A stretch of DNA of 64,000 nucleotides from Romanomermis culicivorax (GCA_963922205.1 CAWUHX010000063.1:930001-994000); one strand, 5' to 3'. Counted from the first letter of the stretch, positions 42,401 to 45,679 are shown. Numbers and translations: made by a program. The notes: generated by a model not told the origin, from the sequence alone.

Positions 42401-43314
42401 TAAGCATTTTCAAGTGGAAAAAAACGACTTCAGGAAATATGGGAAAAATTTTGCTCGGCGCAGAAAAAATCACTGAGTATGGATTAGAATTAGGAGGCTT
42501 ATAAGTTAGAGATTTTATGTTGTATTTGTGCAAGCACTGCAAGCTGAGTCTTAGGCTTCATTTAAGAAGCTTCTAACTAAATTTGTGAATCTTTCCAAAG
42601 TTAAAACATACATGTTTAATCTAGTTTGATCTTTGAAGTTTGAAACCCGCAATTTTCTGACGGTGTTGTTGGACAGCATTCTATGTGTGCGATATGGCTT
42701 GGCTTTAAGGAATGAAAGTTGCAAATTTTTTACTGTAACAAAACCTATGTTGAAAAAATTTACGTCGGGCATGTATGATCATTTAAACAGTTCGGTGCAG
42801 CAATCAGCTGAATGTGATGATGAAGATGAAATTCTACAGCTAGCGGCTGAATAAAGTTGTTGATTCTTAATAAACCTATGTTTGATTTATTTTTTTACCT
42901 CTGAATTAAATTTATTCTATAATTTCAAAAATTGGGGTTTTTCTAGGGATTTTCAAAATAACGACTTCCGGAAATATGGTTTTCTGGGTTTTTTTTGGAA
43001 CGATTGAGGTTTTTTGGCGGAAAAATTGGGGTTTTTGAAGGCGACCACTTGGCAACACTGGCTGGAAATCAATGGCGAAAACTGAGAATATGTATTTCTT
43101 GGCAAACTAATATTTCACATCCTAGTGACACCAGTGGGATCCCAGTTACTTTGTACCTTCTGTTTTTTTCAATAACAAATTCGTCAATTATTTTCTTTTC
43201 AGATGTAGTCGCTACGAATCGGATATTCGTCACTTGAAAATCACGAAACCGGTACGTGTATGTCAAAATTGCTACATTCGATTAAAAGTTCTCGAAGCTG
43301 GAAATGGCCCCTAA
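424..43314 (+). CDS. WDFY3: WDFY3/Alfy (blue cheese) orthologue, 3' part, 32 exons
   Basis: Known role of the family: a very large cytoplasmic scaffold that links ubiquitinated aggregates and PI3P-rich membranes to the autophagy machinery. Seen here: 32 exons whose donor and acceptor phases agree at every junction. Joined, they give 5,952 nt, an exact multiple of three, so 1,983 residues plus TAA. In visible numbering: armadillo/DUF-type region about 1-870, PH-like BEACH about 905-1050, BEACH about 1065-1362, WD40 blades about 1400-1693 and again 1819-1895, acidic/serine-rich linker 1694-1818, FYVE about 1900-1970. BEACH plus WD40 plus a complete FYVE separates this from neurobeachin, LYST, NSMAF and WDFY4-like proteins. 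Human WDFY3 is about 3,500 residues, so roughly the first 40 percent lies left of the window. Introns range from 61 bp to 7.6 kb. Splice sites were called by eye; individual edges may be a few bases off. Confidence 0.93.
497..1281. other. Intron with possible minus-strand protein remnant
   Basis: Mostly featureless. On the minus strand between about 1250 and 1000, one frame reads about 85 codons with one internal TGA, including [20 protein letters not shown]. The composition looks protein-like, but I do not recognise the family; it may be a decayed transposon gene. Confidence 0.3.
1282..1396 (+). CDS. WDFY3: WDFY3 exon 2 of window
   Basis: Acceptor TTTTATAG, donor GTAAGT. The frame reads [20 protein letters not shown] and then a leucine-rich helix, as in the helical repeat region of blue cheese. 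It enters in phase 1 and leaves in phase 2, matching its neighbours. Confidence 0.8.
1697..1998 (+). CDS. WDFY3: WDFY3 exon 3 of window
   Basis: Acceptor TTTTTATAG, donor GTTAGA. Contains the family motif around [10 protein letters not shown] and, later, [15 protein letters not shown] followed by VVLGFSV and [11 protein letters not shown]. These match the conserved REG-S-GGWL, LGFNV and MPGF blocks of WDFY3/blue cheese. Higher GC than the flanking introns supports coding. Confidence 0.92.
2203..4284. mobile_element. Candidate DNA element with TCGACCGGAG ends
   Basis: The left end reads TTAGTCATCGACCGGAG and the right end CTCCGGTCGATCACTAA, an imperfect inverted repeat of about 17 bp, 2.08 kb apart. 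Further CCGGAG-rich inverted pieces lie just inside both ends (2230-2280 and 4185-4260). No intact gene is visible inside. A smaller repeat ending AAAACACTG sits inside at about 3240-3364. No clear target duplication was found, so the class is unknown. Confidence 0.4.
4480..4804. repeat. Fragment of TGCACAGTGCAACC repeat family
   Basis: Contains the recurring phrase of the CAGGT-ended hAT family: CAACCAAATTTTG and TTGCACAGTGCAACC near 4550-4610, then AAATGCATTTT and AAAATTTTTCGACGC. The same phrases occur near 27180, 27660, 35925 and 57290. No ends are resolved here. Confidence 0.4.
4805..5865. repeat. Stretch bounded by CACCGGCGCCGG-like sequence
   Basis: Starts GGCACCGGCGCCGGTG, with GTCTGCCATCGACC close by, and ends near GCACCGGCACCGGCC and GGTGGCATCGAGACG. 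These GC-rich blocks stand out in an AT-rich intron about 1 kb apart and may be the ends of one element. I see no coding content and no target duplication. Confidence 0.3.
5866..7206. other. Rest of WDFY3 intron 3
   Basis: Mostly unremarkable AT-rich sequence. A 200-bp block at about 6412-6612 has opposed GTTTTTTTTGTAC and GTACAAAAAAAC ends plus TTTGTAC-GGTACAAA repeats, so it resembles a small MITE. Near 7158-7184 there is a palindromic CCCGGGTAA/GGGTACCCG block also seen near 4300 and 40960. Confidence 0.35.
7207..7451 (+). CDS. WDFY3: WDFY3 exon 4 of window
   Basis: Acceptor TTTATAG, donor GTAAGT. Continues directly from exon 3 (phase 1): [20 protein letters not shown], then VGQPAKDLP and [14 protein letters not shown]. 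The VGQP-LP block is characteristic of the family. It ends in phase 0 after RRCVTL. The preceding intron is 5.2 kb. Confidence 0.9.
7452..8216. repeat. Intron with degraded CATAC-family element
   Basis: From about 7590 to 7930, minus orientation, it carries the ATGGCTAGCCA motif, the TGTCAATTTTTGG phrase, a CGCGCCATAAATACAT phrase and TTTTTTCCCTTC, in the same order as the CATAC elements at 11438 and 61923. Both ends are too decayed to fix. Confidence 0.45.
8217..8394 (+). CDS. WDFY3: WDFY3 exon 5 of window
   Basis: Acceptor CTATACAG; reads [20 protein letters not shown] and then LYHNVIEF, a well conserved WDFY3 block. The donor used is GTATTG after GACG, leaving phase 1. The frame stays open past the donor, but the phase of the next exon requires this end. 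Confidence 0.85.
8640..8758 (+). CDS. WDFY3: WDFY3 exon 6 of window
   Basis: Acceptor TTTCTCAG, donor GTTAGT. Reads [20 protein letters not shown] and then DTIIDMILE, matching the conserved HPA-K-VIDF and VIDLILD blocks. Phase 1 in, phase 0 out. Confidence 0.9.
9104..9304. mobile_element. CATACCTG-type MITE, 201 bp, perfect 8-bp duplication
   Basis: Begins CATACCTGTAAGACC and ends GTACAGTTATG; flanked on both sides by CTCAAATC (9096-9103 and 9305-9312). Inside are a G run, the phrase AAAAAGTCGAAATTTTTCCC, then G runs and opposing C runs near the right end. The 8-bp duplication points to the hAT superfamily. No coding capacity. It lies in WDFY3 intron 6. Confidence 0.85.
9381..9612 (+). CDS. 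WDFY3: WDFY3 exon 7 of window
   Basis: Acceptor TATTTTAG, donor GTGTGT. Reads [12 protein letters not shown], then [18 protein letters not shown] and [15 protein letters not shown]. The DHL-AADVL and V-YLT-R-VD-LW motifs are conserved in WDFY3. Phase 0 in, phase 1 out. Confidence 0.92.
9678..9839 (+). CDS. WDFY3: WDFY3 exon 8 of window
   Basis: Follows an intron of only 65 bp (acceptor ATTTTCAG; donor GTAAGT). Reads [20 protein letters not shown] and [17 protein letters not shown], continuing the helical domain. Phase 1 in and out. Confidence 0.88.
10148..10316 (+). CDS. WDFY3: WDFY3 exon 9 of window
   Basis: Acceptor TTTCTGCAG, donor GTAATG. Reads [20 protein letters not shown], then [15 protein letters not shown], the RSLIF and FLGCL-Y-LL-LT block of the family. 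Phase 1 in, phase 2 out. Confidence 0.88.
10526..10793 (+). CDS. WDFY3: WDFY3 exon 10 of window
   Basis: Acceptor TTTACAG, donor GTATGA. Reads [20 protein letters not shown] and then [20 protein letters not shown], ending FQIHLQLQS. The WEELY-CKKP-IEEVF block is characteristic. GC content is clearly above that of the surrounding introns. Phase 2 in, phase 0 out. Confidence 0.92.
10987..11240. mobile_element. CATACCTG-type MITE, 254 bp
   Basis: Begins CATACCTGTAATTTTAGGGG and ends CCTGAGGGGTATG. The flanks TCAGCGTG and TCACCATG match at 6 of 8. The interior has the AAATTTTTTTT block and G/C runs shared with the 9104 copy. Older or more diverged than its relatives. Confidence 0.6.
11438..11879. 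mobile_element. CATACATG-type MITE, 442 bp, perfect 8-bp duplication
   Basis: Begins CATACATGTAACGGAGCCCC and ends CCCAATTACACGTATG; both flanks are ACTTCGAC. The interior holds GGGCGACTTTTTTGGGG, a GGCGCGAAGCG block, TTGACATTTTT repeats and two CATATGGCTAGTCA/ATGGCTAGCCATATGG palindromic blocks. It is the best preserved copy of a family also seen at 18765, 22735-23315 and 61923. Confidence 0.88.
12178..12273 (+). CDS. WDFY3: WDFY3 exon 11 of window
   Basis: A 32-codon exon (acceptor TTTATTTAG, donor GTCAGT). Reads [20 protein letters not shown], matching the KIQKV-GGLTRLASR block of blue cheese proteins. Phase 0 both sides. Confidence 0.85.
12569..12646 (+). CDS. WDFY3: WDFY3 exon 12 of window
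   Basis: A 26-codon exon (acceptor TTTTTTTCAG, donor GTATTG). Reads [20 protein letters not shown] and YTQYLQ, a single amphipathic helix in phase 0. Short, so its assignment rests mainly on splice signals and phase. Confidence 0.75.
13011..13232 (+). CDS. WDFY3: WDFY3 exon 13 of window
   Basis: Acceptor ATGTTTTAG, donor GTAAAC. Reads [13 protein letters not shown], then [11 protein letters not shown] and [17 protein letters not shown], then [25 protein letters not shown] and EGP-RMRKK are hallmark motifs shared by BEACH proteins upstream of the PH-like domain. Phase 0 both sides. Confidence 0.95.
13295..13460 (+). CDS. WDFY3: WDFY3 exon 14 of window
   Basis: Follows a 62-bp intron. Reads [20 protein letters not shown], which continues PEN into the family's PEN-K-LRYK-AISHDSK motif, so the mini-intron is well supported. 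A strong GTAATA donor after DVL gives phase 1, which the next exon requires. Confidence 0.9.
13751..13942 (+). CDS. WDFY3: WDFY3 exon 15 of window
   Basis: Acceptor CTTTTCAAG; only the phase-1 frame is open. Reads [20 protein letters not shown] then a hydrophilic acidic stretch ([15 protein letters not shown]) and ESGHTELS. This low-complexity linker before the PH-like domain is variable in the family. Donor GTATGT, phase 1. Confidence 0.8.
13943..14885. mobile_element. GCCGGTATTACTAT-ended element full of palindromes
   Basis: Within WDFY3 intron 15. The element spans about 14277-14863: left end GGGCCGGTATTACTAT, right end ATAGTAATACCGGCTC, a 14-bp perfect inverted repeat. Inside are about ten variants of the palindrome TTAAGCTCCAGCTTAA. 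A related GGGCCCGGTACATATAT start at about 14185 may be an older copy it landed in. No target duplication is certain; the ends recall PIF/Harbinger-like MITEs. Confidence 0.6.
14886..15162 (+). CDS. WDFY3: WDFY3 exon 16: PH-like BEACH domain, first half
   Basis: Acceptor CGCAACAG, donor GTGAGT. After a Gln/Gly-rich lead it reads [20 protein letters not shown], then [20 protein letters not shown] and [13 protein letters not shown]. This is the start of the PH-like domain that packs against BEACH. Phase 1 in, phase 2 out. Confidence 0.95.
15163..15506. other. Start of WDFY3 intron 16
   Basis: AT-rich sequence in which I see nothing beyond the splice donor. Confidence 0.5.
15507..16287. mobile_element. 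CAGTG-ended hAT MITE, 781 bp
   Basis: Begins CAGTGTAACTTTTTCC and ends GTGCAAAAAAACACTG. The flanks GGGATACA and GGCATACA match at 7 of 8. Carries the hairpin CCGGCGCTTGGCGCCGG at 15654-15670 and a right part rich in TGCAAAA. CAGTG ends with 8-bp duplication are typical of hAT. The same layout occurs at 41213-42475. Confidence 0.85.
16288..17827. other. Rest of WDFY3 intron 16
   Basis: About 1.5 kb of AT-rich sequence. Short open frames on both strands show no family motif and overlap each other. No inverted repeat or duplicated flank was found. Confidence 0.4.
17828..18299 (+). CDS. WDFY3: WDFY3 exon 17: PH-like end and BEACH start
   Basis: The longest exon (472 bp; acceptor TTTTTTCAG, donor GTAACA). 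PH-like part: [20 protein letters not shown] and [23 protein letters not shown] begins with [20 protein letters not shown] and [20 protein letters not shown]. These are among the most conserved residues of the BEACH fold. Confidence 0.97.
18300..18764. other. Start of WDFY3 intron 17
   Basis: No element boundaries or protein motifs seen. Confidence 0.4.
18765..19242. mobile_element. CATAC-type MITE, 478 bp, perfect 8-bp duplication
   Basis: Begins CATACATACATGTAATT and ends GTTACGTGTATG; both flanks are TGCCGAAT. Orientation is opposite to the 11438 copy: GGCTAGC palindromes come first, then TTTTGGTCGCAAAAATACC, and the GGCCCCAAAAAAAGTCGCC block near the right end. A TTTTTCTTCTTTCC pyrimidine tract in the middle is private to this copy. 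Confidence 0.87.
19466..20513. mobile_element. CAGGC-type hAT element, 1,048 bp, copy A
   Basis: Begins CAGACTTTTTTTAGTC and ends ACCAAAAAAGCCTG; flanks TTTGAATC and TTTTAATC match at 7 of 8. It is collinear over its whole length with 62551-63594. Shared marks: the hairpin TCGGCGCTTCGCGCCGGA at 19674, TTTTTAATATGGAGCCGAG, TTGATTTTCCAGCATTTTAG and GGAGCCATTTGGCTCCTGG. No transposase is encoded, so it is non-autonomous. Confidence 0.88.
20792..21148. mobile_element. Diverged CATAC-type MITE
   Basis: Begins CATACACGTAGC and ends CCCAATTTCATTTATG. The interior keeps the family order: TGGGGCGTCAGG, AAAGAATAATTGG-like A-rich part, TGGCGCGTAACGCC, ATGGCCAG, GACTAGCCATATGGCC and CATGGCAGTCCCCCAA. 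No matching duplication is found, so ends are approximate. Confidence 0.55.
21300..21417 (+). CDS. WDFY3: WDFY3 exon 18: BEACH domain
   Basis: Acceptor CGTTTTTAG, donor GTAACA. Reads [20 protein letters not shown] and [17 protein letters not shown], continuing SDYDSE of exon 17 exactly. The preceding 3-kb intron holds three transposons. Confidence 0.96.
21479..21721 (+). CDS. WDFY3: WDFY3 exon 19: BEACH domain core
   Basis: Follows a 61-bp intron. Reads [20 protein letters not shown], then [18 protein letters not shown], then [34 protein letters not shown] and [11 protein letters not shown] are the BEACH signature blocks. A phase-1 GTAAGT donor opens the 7.6-kb intron. Confidence 0.97.
21916..22077. 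mobile_element. CATACCTG-type MITE, 162 bp, perfect 8-bp duplication
   Basis: Starts TACCTGTAAGAGGTCC (the usual first two bases CA are missing) and ends AATTATAAGTATG; both flanks are TTAGCTTA. Contains G runs of 11 and 10, GTCGAAATTTTTCCC, and TCCCCCCAATG. It is a short version of the 9104 family. Confidence 0.82.
22078..22726. other. WDFY3 intron 19, no features
   Basis: AT-rich, no recognisable repeat ends or coding motif. Confidence 0.4.
22735..23315. mobile_element. CATAC-type MITE split by a second element
   Basis: The outer copy starts CATACAT at 22735 and resumes at 22928 with CTAACGGAATCCCGAGG, ending TTACATGTATATG at 23315. Its flanks CGGTGAAA and TCGTGAAA match at 6 of 8. Inner order matches the 11438 element (GACCTTTTTGGGGCCGGGCG, then GTGCCGCGAAGC, then GGCTAGCC palindromes). 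Confidence 0.72.
22742..22927. mobile_element. GCAGGCCTGTAG-ended element nested in a CATAC MITE
   Basis: Reads GCAGGCCTGTAGGCAGG at the left and CTGGCTACAGGCTTGC at the right, an imperfect inverted repeat. CATACAT is present on both sides of it (the second copy is 22921-22927), consistent with duplication of host sequence on insertion. About 180 bp, with G runs and no coding. Confidence 0.6.
23316..24626. other. WDFY3 intron 19, AT-rich stretch
   Basis: Contains a near-perfect AT hairpin at about 23603-23640 (AAAGATATAATAATATAATA against its complement) and a run of TTTCCG/TTCCGCAC phrases at 23430-23580. No element ends or protein motif seen. Confidence 0.35.
24630..24835. repeat. Degenerate TTCTACCCG tandem block
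   Basis: Irregular repeats of about 15-20 bp such as CATTCTACCCGCC, GATTCTACCTG and GATTTTACCCGCG, starting with GGCGGGTGAAATGA in reverse sense. It may be a further foldback-like arm. A related short block lies at 29122-29285. Confidence 0.4.
24864..25984. mobile_element. Foldback element 1, arms of 15-16-bp tandem repeats
   Basis: Left arm 24880-25035: about ten tandem copies of a 15-16-bp unit like GCGATTCCCAATTGA. Right arm about 25780-25960: the same unit in reverse orientation, about 12 copies. Inside the tandem blocks the arms continue as unique inverted sequence: 25105-25250 against 25610-25760, for example CGTTTTCTCTGTATGTTGC against its complement. A loop of about 350 bp remains. 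Outer ends read GGTAACTTGCGGG and GTGGGTTACCC. No target duplication was found. The structure is that of Foldback-type elements, in which tandem repeats form long terminal inverted repeats. Confidence 0.8.
25985..26447. other. WDFY3 intron 19, no features
   Basis: No repeats or coding motifs seen. Confidence 0.4.
26448..26665. mobile_element. Truncated CATAC-type MITE
   Basis: Minus orientation. Starts inside the element at CTCGGCGCTTCGCGCC and runs through GGGAATTACTGACCCCCGGC to GAGCTCCGTTACATGTATG at 26665, the family terminus. The half with GCTAGC palindromes is missing. Confidence 0.6.
26700..28030. mobile_element. Decayed CAGGT/GGCTCCT-type hAT relatives around a younger insertion
   Basis: The sequence outside 27162-27734 resembles the elements at 35908 and 49260 (CAAGTAATTTACAAGTCAT..., CCGGCGCGGAGCACCGG near 26832). 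At 27940-28030 it resembles the left end of the 1.05-kb CAGGC family in reverse: GGGACCAGGCCCCTAACATG and ACTAAAAAAGCCT. Borders are unclear. Confidence 0.5.
27162..27734. mobile_element. CAGGT-ended hAT MITE, 573 bp, perfect 8-bp duplication
   Basis: Begins CAGGTTTTTTTTGAACAGG and ends GTGCAAAAAAACCCTG; both flanks are CCCACAAT. Carries TTGCAATGTGCAACTTGG near the left, TTGCACTGTGCAACTTGG near the right, and the hairpin CCGGCGCGAAGCGCCGG at 27548-27564. No coding. Confidence 0.87.
28031..28420. repeat. Further hAT-like remnant
   Basis: Holds phrases found in the CAGGT family (CAATACAAGAAGATCAAACATTTATCCATAATATG-like text near 28115-28150 and GCCGGTGCGTAGTGCC near 28245) but no ends. Confidence 0.35.
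28421..28545 (+). repeat. tRNA-derived SINE, copy 1
   Basis: The head folds like a tRNA: A box TAGCTCAGTTGG at 28431, anticodon stem TGCGG/CCGCA, B box GGTTCAAGTCC at 28476 and the T stem CTGGG/CCCAG. The acceptor stem is poorly paired, so it is not a working tRNA gene. The tail reads CTAACTTTTACTACAGCCCC, CGGGAAAAGGTTGCCTCAAC, and is shared with copies 2 and 3. Confidence 0.8.
28651..28860 (+). repeat. tRNA-derived SINE, copy 2
   Basis: Same structure 230 bp downstream of copy 1: A box TAGCTCAGTTGG at 28660, B box GGTTTAAGTCC at 28705, tail CTAACTTTTACTGAAGCCCC then GGTTGCCTCAACAC. The 100 bp between copies 1 and 2 (GGTGGCTCCTGACTGTCC...) may belong to a longer tail. The acceptor stem pairs better here (GCTCGGT against ACCAAGC, one mismatch). 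Confidence 0.8.
29122..29285. repeat. Short inverted-repeat element, 164 bp
   Basis: GGGTTAAATCGCAGGT at the left opposes ACCTGCGATTTTACCC at the right (15 of 16 positions). It lies just before exon 20 of WDFY3. No duplicated flank is evident. Confidence 0.5.
29316..29675 (+). CDS. WDFY3: WDFY3 exon 20: BEACH domain end
   Basis: Acceptor TTTCCAG, donor GTGATA. Reads [51 protein letters not shown] and [15 protein letters not shown], ending [27 protein letters not shown] and WIDLIFG-KQ are diagnostic BEACH motifs. Confidence 0.97.
29908..30161 (+). CDS. WDFY3: WDFY3 exon 21: BEACH to WD40 junction
   Basis: Acceptor TTTTTGTAG, donor GTTAGT. Reads [43 protein letters not shown] and [17 protein letters not shown]. 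The FAWGYAD-S-R block is the first WD40 strand set of WDFY3. Phase 1 in, phase 0 out. Confidence 0.94.
30162..32601. other. WDFY3 intron 21 with repeat debris
   Basis: Pieces with GTGCACTGTG and GTGCACGTTGCAC (30310-30385, 31560-31610), GGTCGCGAAGCGC (31120), GGCGCGAAGCGCC (31350) and ACACTGG (30770) indicate decayed CAGTG/CAGGT hAT elements. I cannot fix any pair of ends. From 31650 to 32600 nothing is recognisable. Confidence 0.4.
32602..32694 (+). CDS. WDFY3: WDFY3 exon 22: WD40 blade
   Basis: A 31-codon exon (acceptor ATTTTTCAG, donor GTGAGT). Reads [20 protein letters not shown] and [10 protein letters not shown], equivalent to the family's VYE-GQILCA-CP and VITGGTST strands. Confidence 0.93.
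32758..32882 (+). CDS. WDFY3: WDFY3 exon 23: WD40 blade
   Basis: Acceptor TACTGTAG, donor GTAAGA. Reads [13 protein letters not shown], then [20 protein letters not shown]. The VVVWE and L-GHT-V-C elements are WD40 strands. The preceding intron is only 63 bp. Confidence 0.94.
33021..33144 (+). CDS. WDFY3: WDFY3 exon 24: WD40 blade
   Basis: Acceptor ATTTATAG, donor GTAAGT. Reads [20 protein letters not shown] and [19 protein letters not shown]. The ISGSRD-TCIVWDL motif is a textbook WD repeat and matches WDFY3 closely. Phase 2 in, phase 0 out. Confidence 0.95.
33235..33369 (+). CDS. WDFY3: WDFY3 exon 25: WD40 blade
   Basis: Acceptor TCTTCTAG, donor GTGAGC. Reads [20 protein letters not shown] and [10 protein letters not shown], then ILCIAFST. 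The TGDI-CA-TY-SING-L-SVNT block is a WDFY3 WD40 signature. Phase 0 both sides. Confidence 0.94.
33426..33485 (+). CDS. WDFY3: WDFY3 exon 26: WD40 blade
   Basis: A 20-codon exon (acceptor TTTTCATAG, donor GTGAGT) reading [20 protein letters not shown]. It matches the NEWD-QNVI-TG-SDGVVR repeat and is flanked by a 56-bp intron upstream and a 302-bp intron downstream. Confidence 0.94.
33788..33988 (+). CDS. WDFY3: WDFY3 exon 27: last strand of blade and linker
   Basis: Acceptor TGGTTACAG, donor GTATGT. Begins [10 protein letters not shown], the WDFY3 FW-MEFLQVP strand. It then changes to a low-complexity Ser/Asp-rich linker ending DDEFYEGCP, as expected for the disordered insert between WD40 blades. 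Confidence 0.9.
34260..34449 (+). CDS. WDFY3: WDFY3 exon 28: disordered linker
   Basis: Acceptor CATGTGTAG, donor GTGGGT. Charged, disordered sequence: [42 protein letters not shown]. Conservation is not expected here; it is supported by phase 0 in, phase 1 out and by local GC richness. Confidence 0.85.
34681..34866 (+). CDS. WDFY3: WDFY3 exon 29: disordered linker with possible LIR
   Basis: Acceptor AAATTTTAG, donor GTATGT. Ser/Thr-rich linker containing [17 protein letters not shown] and a serine run near its end. A stronger-looking GTAAGT lies 35 bp downstream, but the next exon is open only if this exon ends in phase 1, which selects the GTATGT donor. In human WDFY3 this linker carries the LC3/GABARAP-interacting motif. 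Confidence 0.82.
34867..35640. other. Start of WDFY3 intron 29
   Basis: No repeat ends seen. A 64-codon plus-strand frame at 35146 has no family motif. Confidence 0.35.
35908..36995. mobile_element. CAGGT-ended hAT element, 1,088 bp
   Basis: Begins CAGGTTTTTTTCGCACAAGCC and ends CTAAAAACCCCTG. The interior holds GACCTGTAACTTGGGG, TCGGTGCTTAGCGCCG (36150), the perfect hairpin CCGGCGCCAAGCGCCGG at 36811 and GGAGCCATGGCTCC. The immediate flanks (TCAATCAT and ATGATGTG) do not match as a duplication but are partly inverted. The body is collinear with 49260-50218. Confidence 0.65.
37360..37546 (+). CDS. WDFY3: WDFY3 exon 30: final WD40 strands
   Basis: Acceptor CTTTATAG, donor GTACGA. Reads [20 protein letters not shown], then [20 protein letters not shown]. 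It corresponds to L-PGY-W-RQLVFRSKLTMHTAFDRKDN-HPAEVTALGIS of WDFY3. Phase 1 in, phase 2 out. Confidence 0.95.
37547..40204. other. WDFY3 intron 30
   Basis: 2.66 kb without recognised repeats. The longest frame (37748-38293, minus, 181 codons) is rich in Ile/Leu/Phe/Pro with no motif and overlaps an open plus-strand frame; I do not call it a gene. Confidence 0.4.
40205..40402 (+). CDS. WDFY3: WDFY3 exon 31: last blade and first half of FYVE
   Basis: Acceptor TTTCTTAG, donor GTAAAA. Completes [19 protein letters not shown] and then enters FYVE: DHWFQD (the WxxD motif), [13 protein letters not shown] (the basic PI3P-binding motif) and IFCS. All three conserved FYVE lipid-binding elements in this half are intact. 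Confidence 0.97.
40403..41212. other. Start of WDFY3 intron 31
   Basis: Near 40930-40990 it holds TAGAGCTTCACAC and then TACCCGGGTACCCG with ATCCGGGTAC, the same GC-rich palindromic phrases seen near 4290 and 7160. Otherwise nothing. Confidence 0.4.
41213..42475. mobile_element. CAGTG-ended hAT element, 1,263 bp, perfect 8-bp duplication
   Basis: Begins CAGTGTTTTTTTCTACAC and ends GCAGAAAAAATCACTG; both flanks are AGTATGGA. Carries CCGGCGCTTCGCGCCA at 41630-41645 and internal text collinear with 15507-16287 (ATTTAATGAAGATTCGCATTTTT). No coding. It is the longest CAGTG copy here. Confidence 0.88.
42476..43202. other. End of WDFY3 intron 31
   Basis: A 73-codon plus frame (42633-42854) ends with a short acidic DDEDE run but shows no family motif. 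Nothing else recognised. Confidence 0.35.
43203..43314 (+). CDS. WDFY3: WDFY3 exon 32: end of FYVE and stop
   Basis: Acceptor CTTTTCAG after a 2.8-kb intron. Reads [20 protein letters not shown] then [17 protein letters not shown] and TAA at 43312-43314. The RVC motif and the last zinc-ligand cysteine pairs are present, so the FYVE finger has all eight cysteines. Confidence 0.97.
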
Positions 43315-45670
43315 GTTTTGATCGGCTGTTCTTCATGACAATTTTGTTTGTGTGATATAGATTATATATTTTCCTCCCAAAGGCCCGTTTTTACGATTTA
43401 CACACTTCGAGCTGCTGCTTATTTTTCTAATTCTACGAGTTTTTTTAAAATCAATTACTATTTTAAATCATTCCTGTGCTGCGAATATCGTTACGCTGGC
43501 TGCAAATAAAAACTAAAGAACGAACTTTACGCGCATATTTTTCTGGATGAACAAAGAACTTTAGCTTCAATATGAGTTGTGCGATAAAAATACCCACGTA
43601 GGAGAATAGAAAATCACAGAATATGAGGTATACAATGACAAAAAAATAATCTATATAAAATAATATACTCGTAATAAAAAATGAGAATAGTTCACAGGAA
43701 AGATGAGGTAAGCTTTGACCGGAGATTTTTGAACTTGAAAATCAATTCTTTACCCGACGATCATTATTCGTGATTGTCTAAAAATCTATTCACCGATTCC
43801 ATTATATCGTTTTTAATGACTGAAATTTTATTAATTTCGTCCATTTTCTTTTCCAATCTATAAAGAGAAGGCGGCGCGGTTTATGAGCCATTAAGTATAA
43901 CTATCATTCTCAGCTGTAATTCATGTACAAAAATAACGTGCAGCAGGAGTTCCCGCTCGACACACTTTTTGTACAATATTCAACAGAAAGAATGCGAAAG
44001 CAGAACAAATAATTCATGAAGATCCGAAGAGGTAAAACGAAGACCATTGAAGCGCACAAGGAAAAACTGCACGACTTCTGGTTTCGACTTCTTTCACAAA
44101 ATATCAACGCTATCTTTTCAAATCGTGCATTAGATAGCGCGATTCTGGATTTCATTCACAAGCAAGCTCTACAATATAATTCCAATCTTTGACTTTTTAA
44201 TGCTAAAGTTACGGTATCATCTGAGAAAAAATCGTGTTTCATTTCAATCAAAATGCAAAATTACTCGAATGAACATGTTTTGAAAATAGAAGTCACGTAG
44301 CTGAAAATTAGGAACTGAATTTTTCAAAATAACCAGACATCGAGATTATAAGTAAAAAACTTGCATTTCAACGGCGTTAATGAACGTCGGTGTCTTTTCC
44401 GTAACTTCGACGCTATGCGTTATATTATGTTCATCTGGGTCAGTTTTGAACATACGAGAAGTGGAAGTATCCGCATTAGTCATCGTGGCAAGAAATCCGT
44501 CGTCAATTTGGCTAGAAACAGGGAAAGTTTATTTTATTTTTCGTAAGTTCATTAAGAATATGACATGCACATCGCTCGCATTTGAAGTGGAAATTATTCT
44601 GTTAGTTTAATTTCATATCAACAGTTGGTCAAGGGGCTCAACGTAGAATCACTTTTTTCTTATTCATTGTCTCATTTAATTTAATTGATGTAATGCATTC
44701 CTACTCTAAAATATGTTCAACATCAGCTGCATAGTGTTCGCAATTTTTCGCGAAGTGGAAAACTTTGTGTTGTGAAAAACGGAAGCCAAAATCATCGGAT
44801 TTTCGGATATTCCGATACGAAAAAATATTCGGGATATCTACAGATGTTTTTGATGACTTAGACACAAATGACGAATAAAAACACCTAAGTCAGGGCACAA
44901 AATAGATTCGTTGAATAGGCGTCTGGAGTCAAATCAAATCAATTTTAAAAGGACAAAAATGCGAAGTAATAAAGAGGAAAAGTTGGGAGCTGACGATAAA
45001 CATGTGTTTTTATTGACGTTTGTTTTATTTTATGTTATTCTATTTATTTCTGTCCTTATTTTTAGTTCATGCTCTCCTATGATAGACAGTTTCTGCTTGT
45101 TTGTAGATTTTTTATTCTGGTTTTCCCCATCGGACTGCTTTTGTATATAATCATTAACAGCACAGTTCCTTAGCTGGAATGAATTACACGAAGAATTTGT
45201 ATTGGTAAATTTTTCAATGTCTGTCTTTGCAGACTCTTTGGAATTTGAATCCAATCACACTGGAAAAACAGTTTGTTGTAGCTTACAAATTTTAGAACAT
45301 CTAGTTAAAAATGTTAACTTCCTATTATGTTGTCTCGTACAAACTGTTCCGAACTCTAGTTCAACAACAAACTGATCTACAAACTGATTGTACCCAAAAG
45401 TTGTCGATAAGAGAATGAAGGATCAGTGATTTCAGGCTGAAGTTTGTCCATCACAGAATAAAATTTAGCGTATATTTTCTGTGTACTCTGATAAATTATT
45501 GACAGGTTTTCTGAAAACTTTGTTCAACTCTATTTTTCCTTTTTCTATCGATCTAGCCACGGAATGTACGTGACGGACACCAAGTTGTGATACAATCCAC
45601 TAGGCCTAACAAACACCACTGTTTTTACTCATTTATATTTGTCGAAAAAGACTTGAGCTCTCTCTACAGG
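43315..45670. other. 3' flank of WDFY3 and spacer
   Basis: Contains the presumed 3' untranslated region up to about 43700. Beyond that it is AT-rich with no clear gene. Near 44790-44845 there are ATCGGATTTTCGGATATTCC phrases akin to the 45680 element. Confidence 0.4.
43505..43510 (+). other. Candidate polyadenylation signal of WDFY3 gene
   Basis: AATAAA about 190 nt after the stop codon. A second AATAAA lies at about 43673. Either could set the 3' end; sequence alone does not decide. Confidence 0.4.
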
Positions 45671-45679
45671 TATATATGG

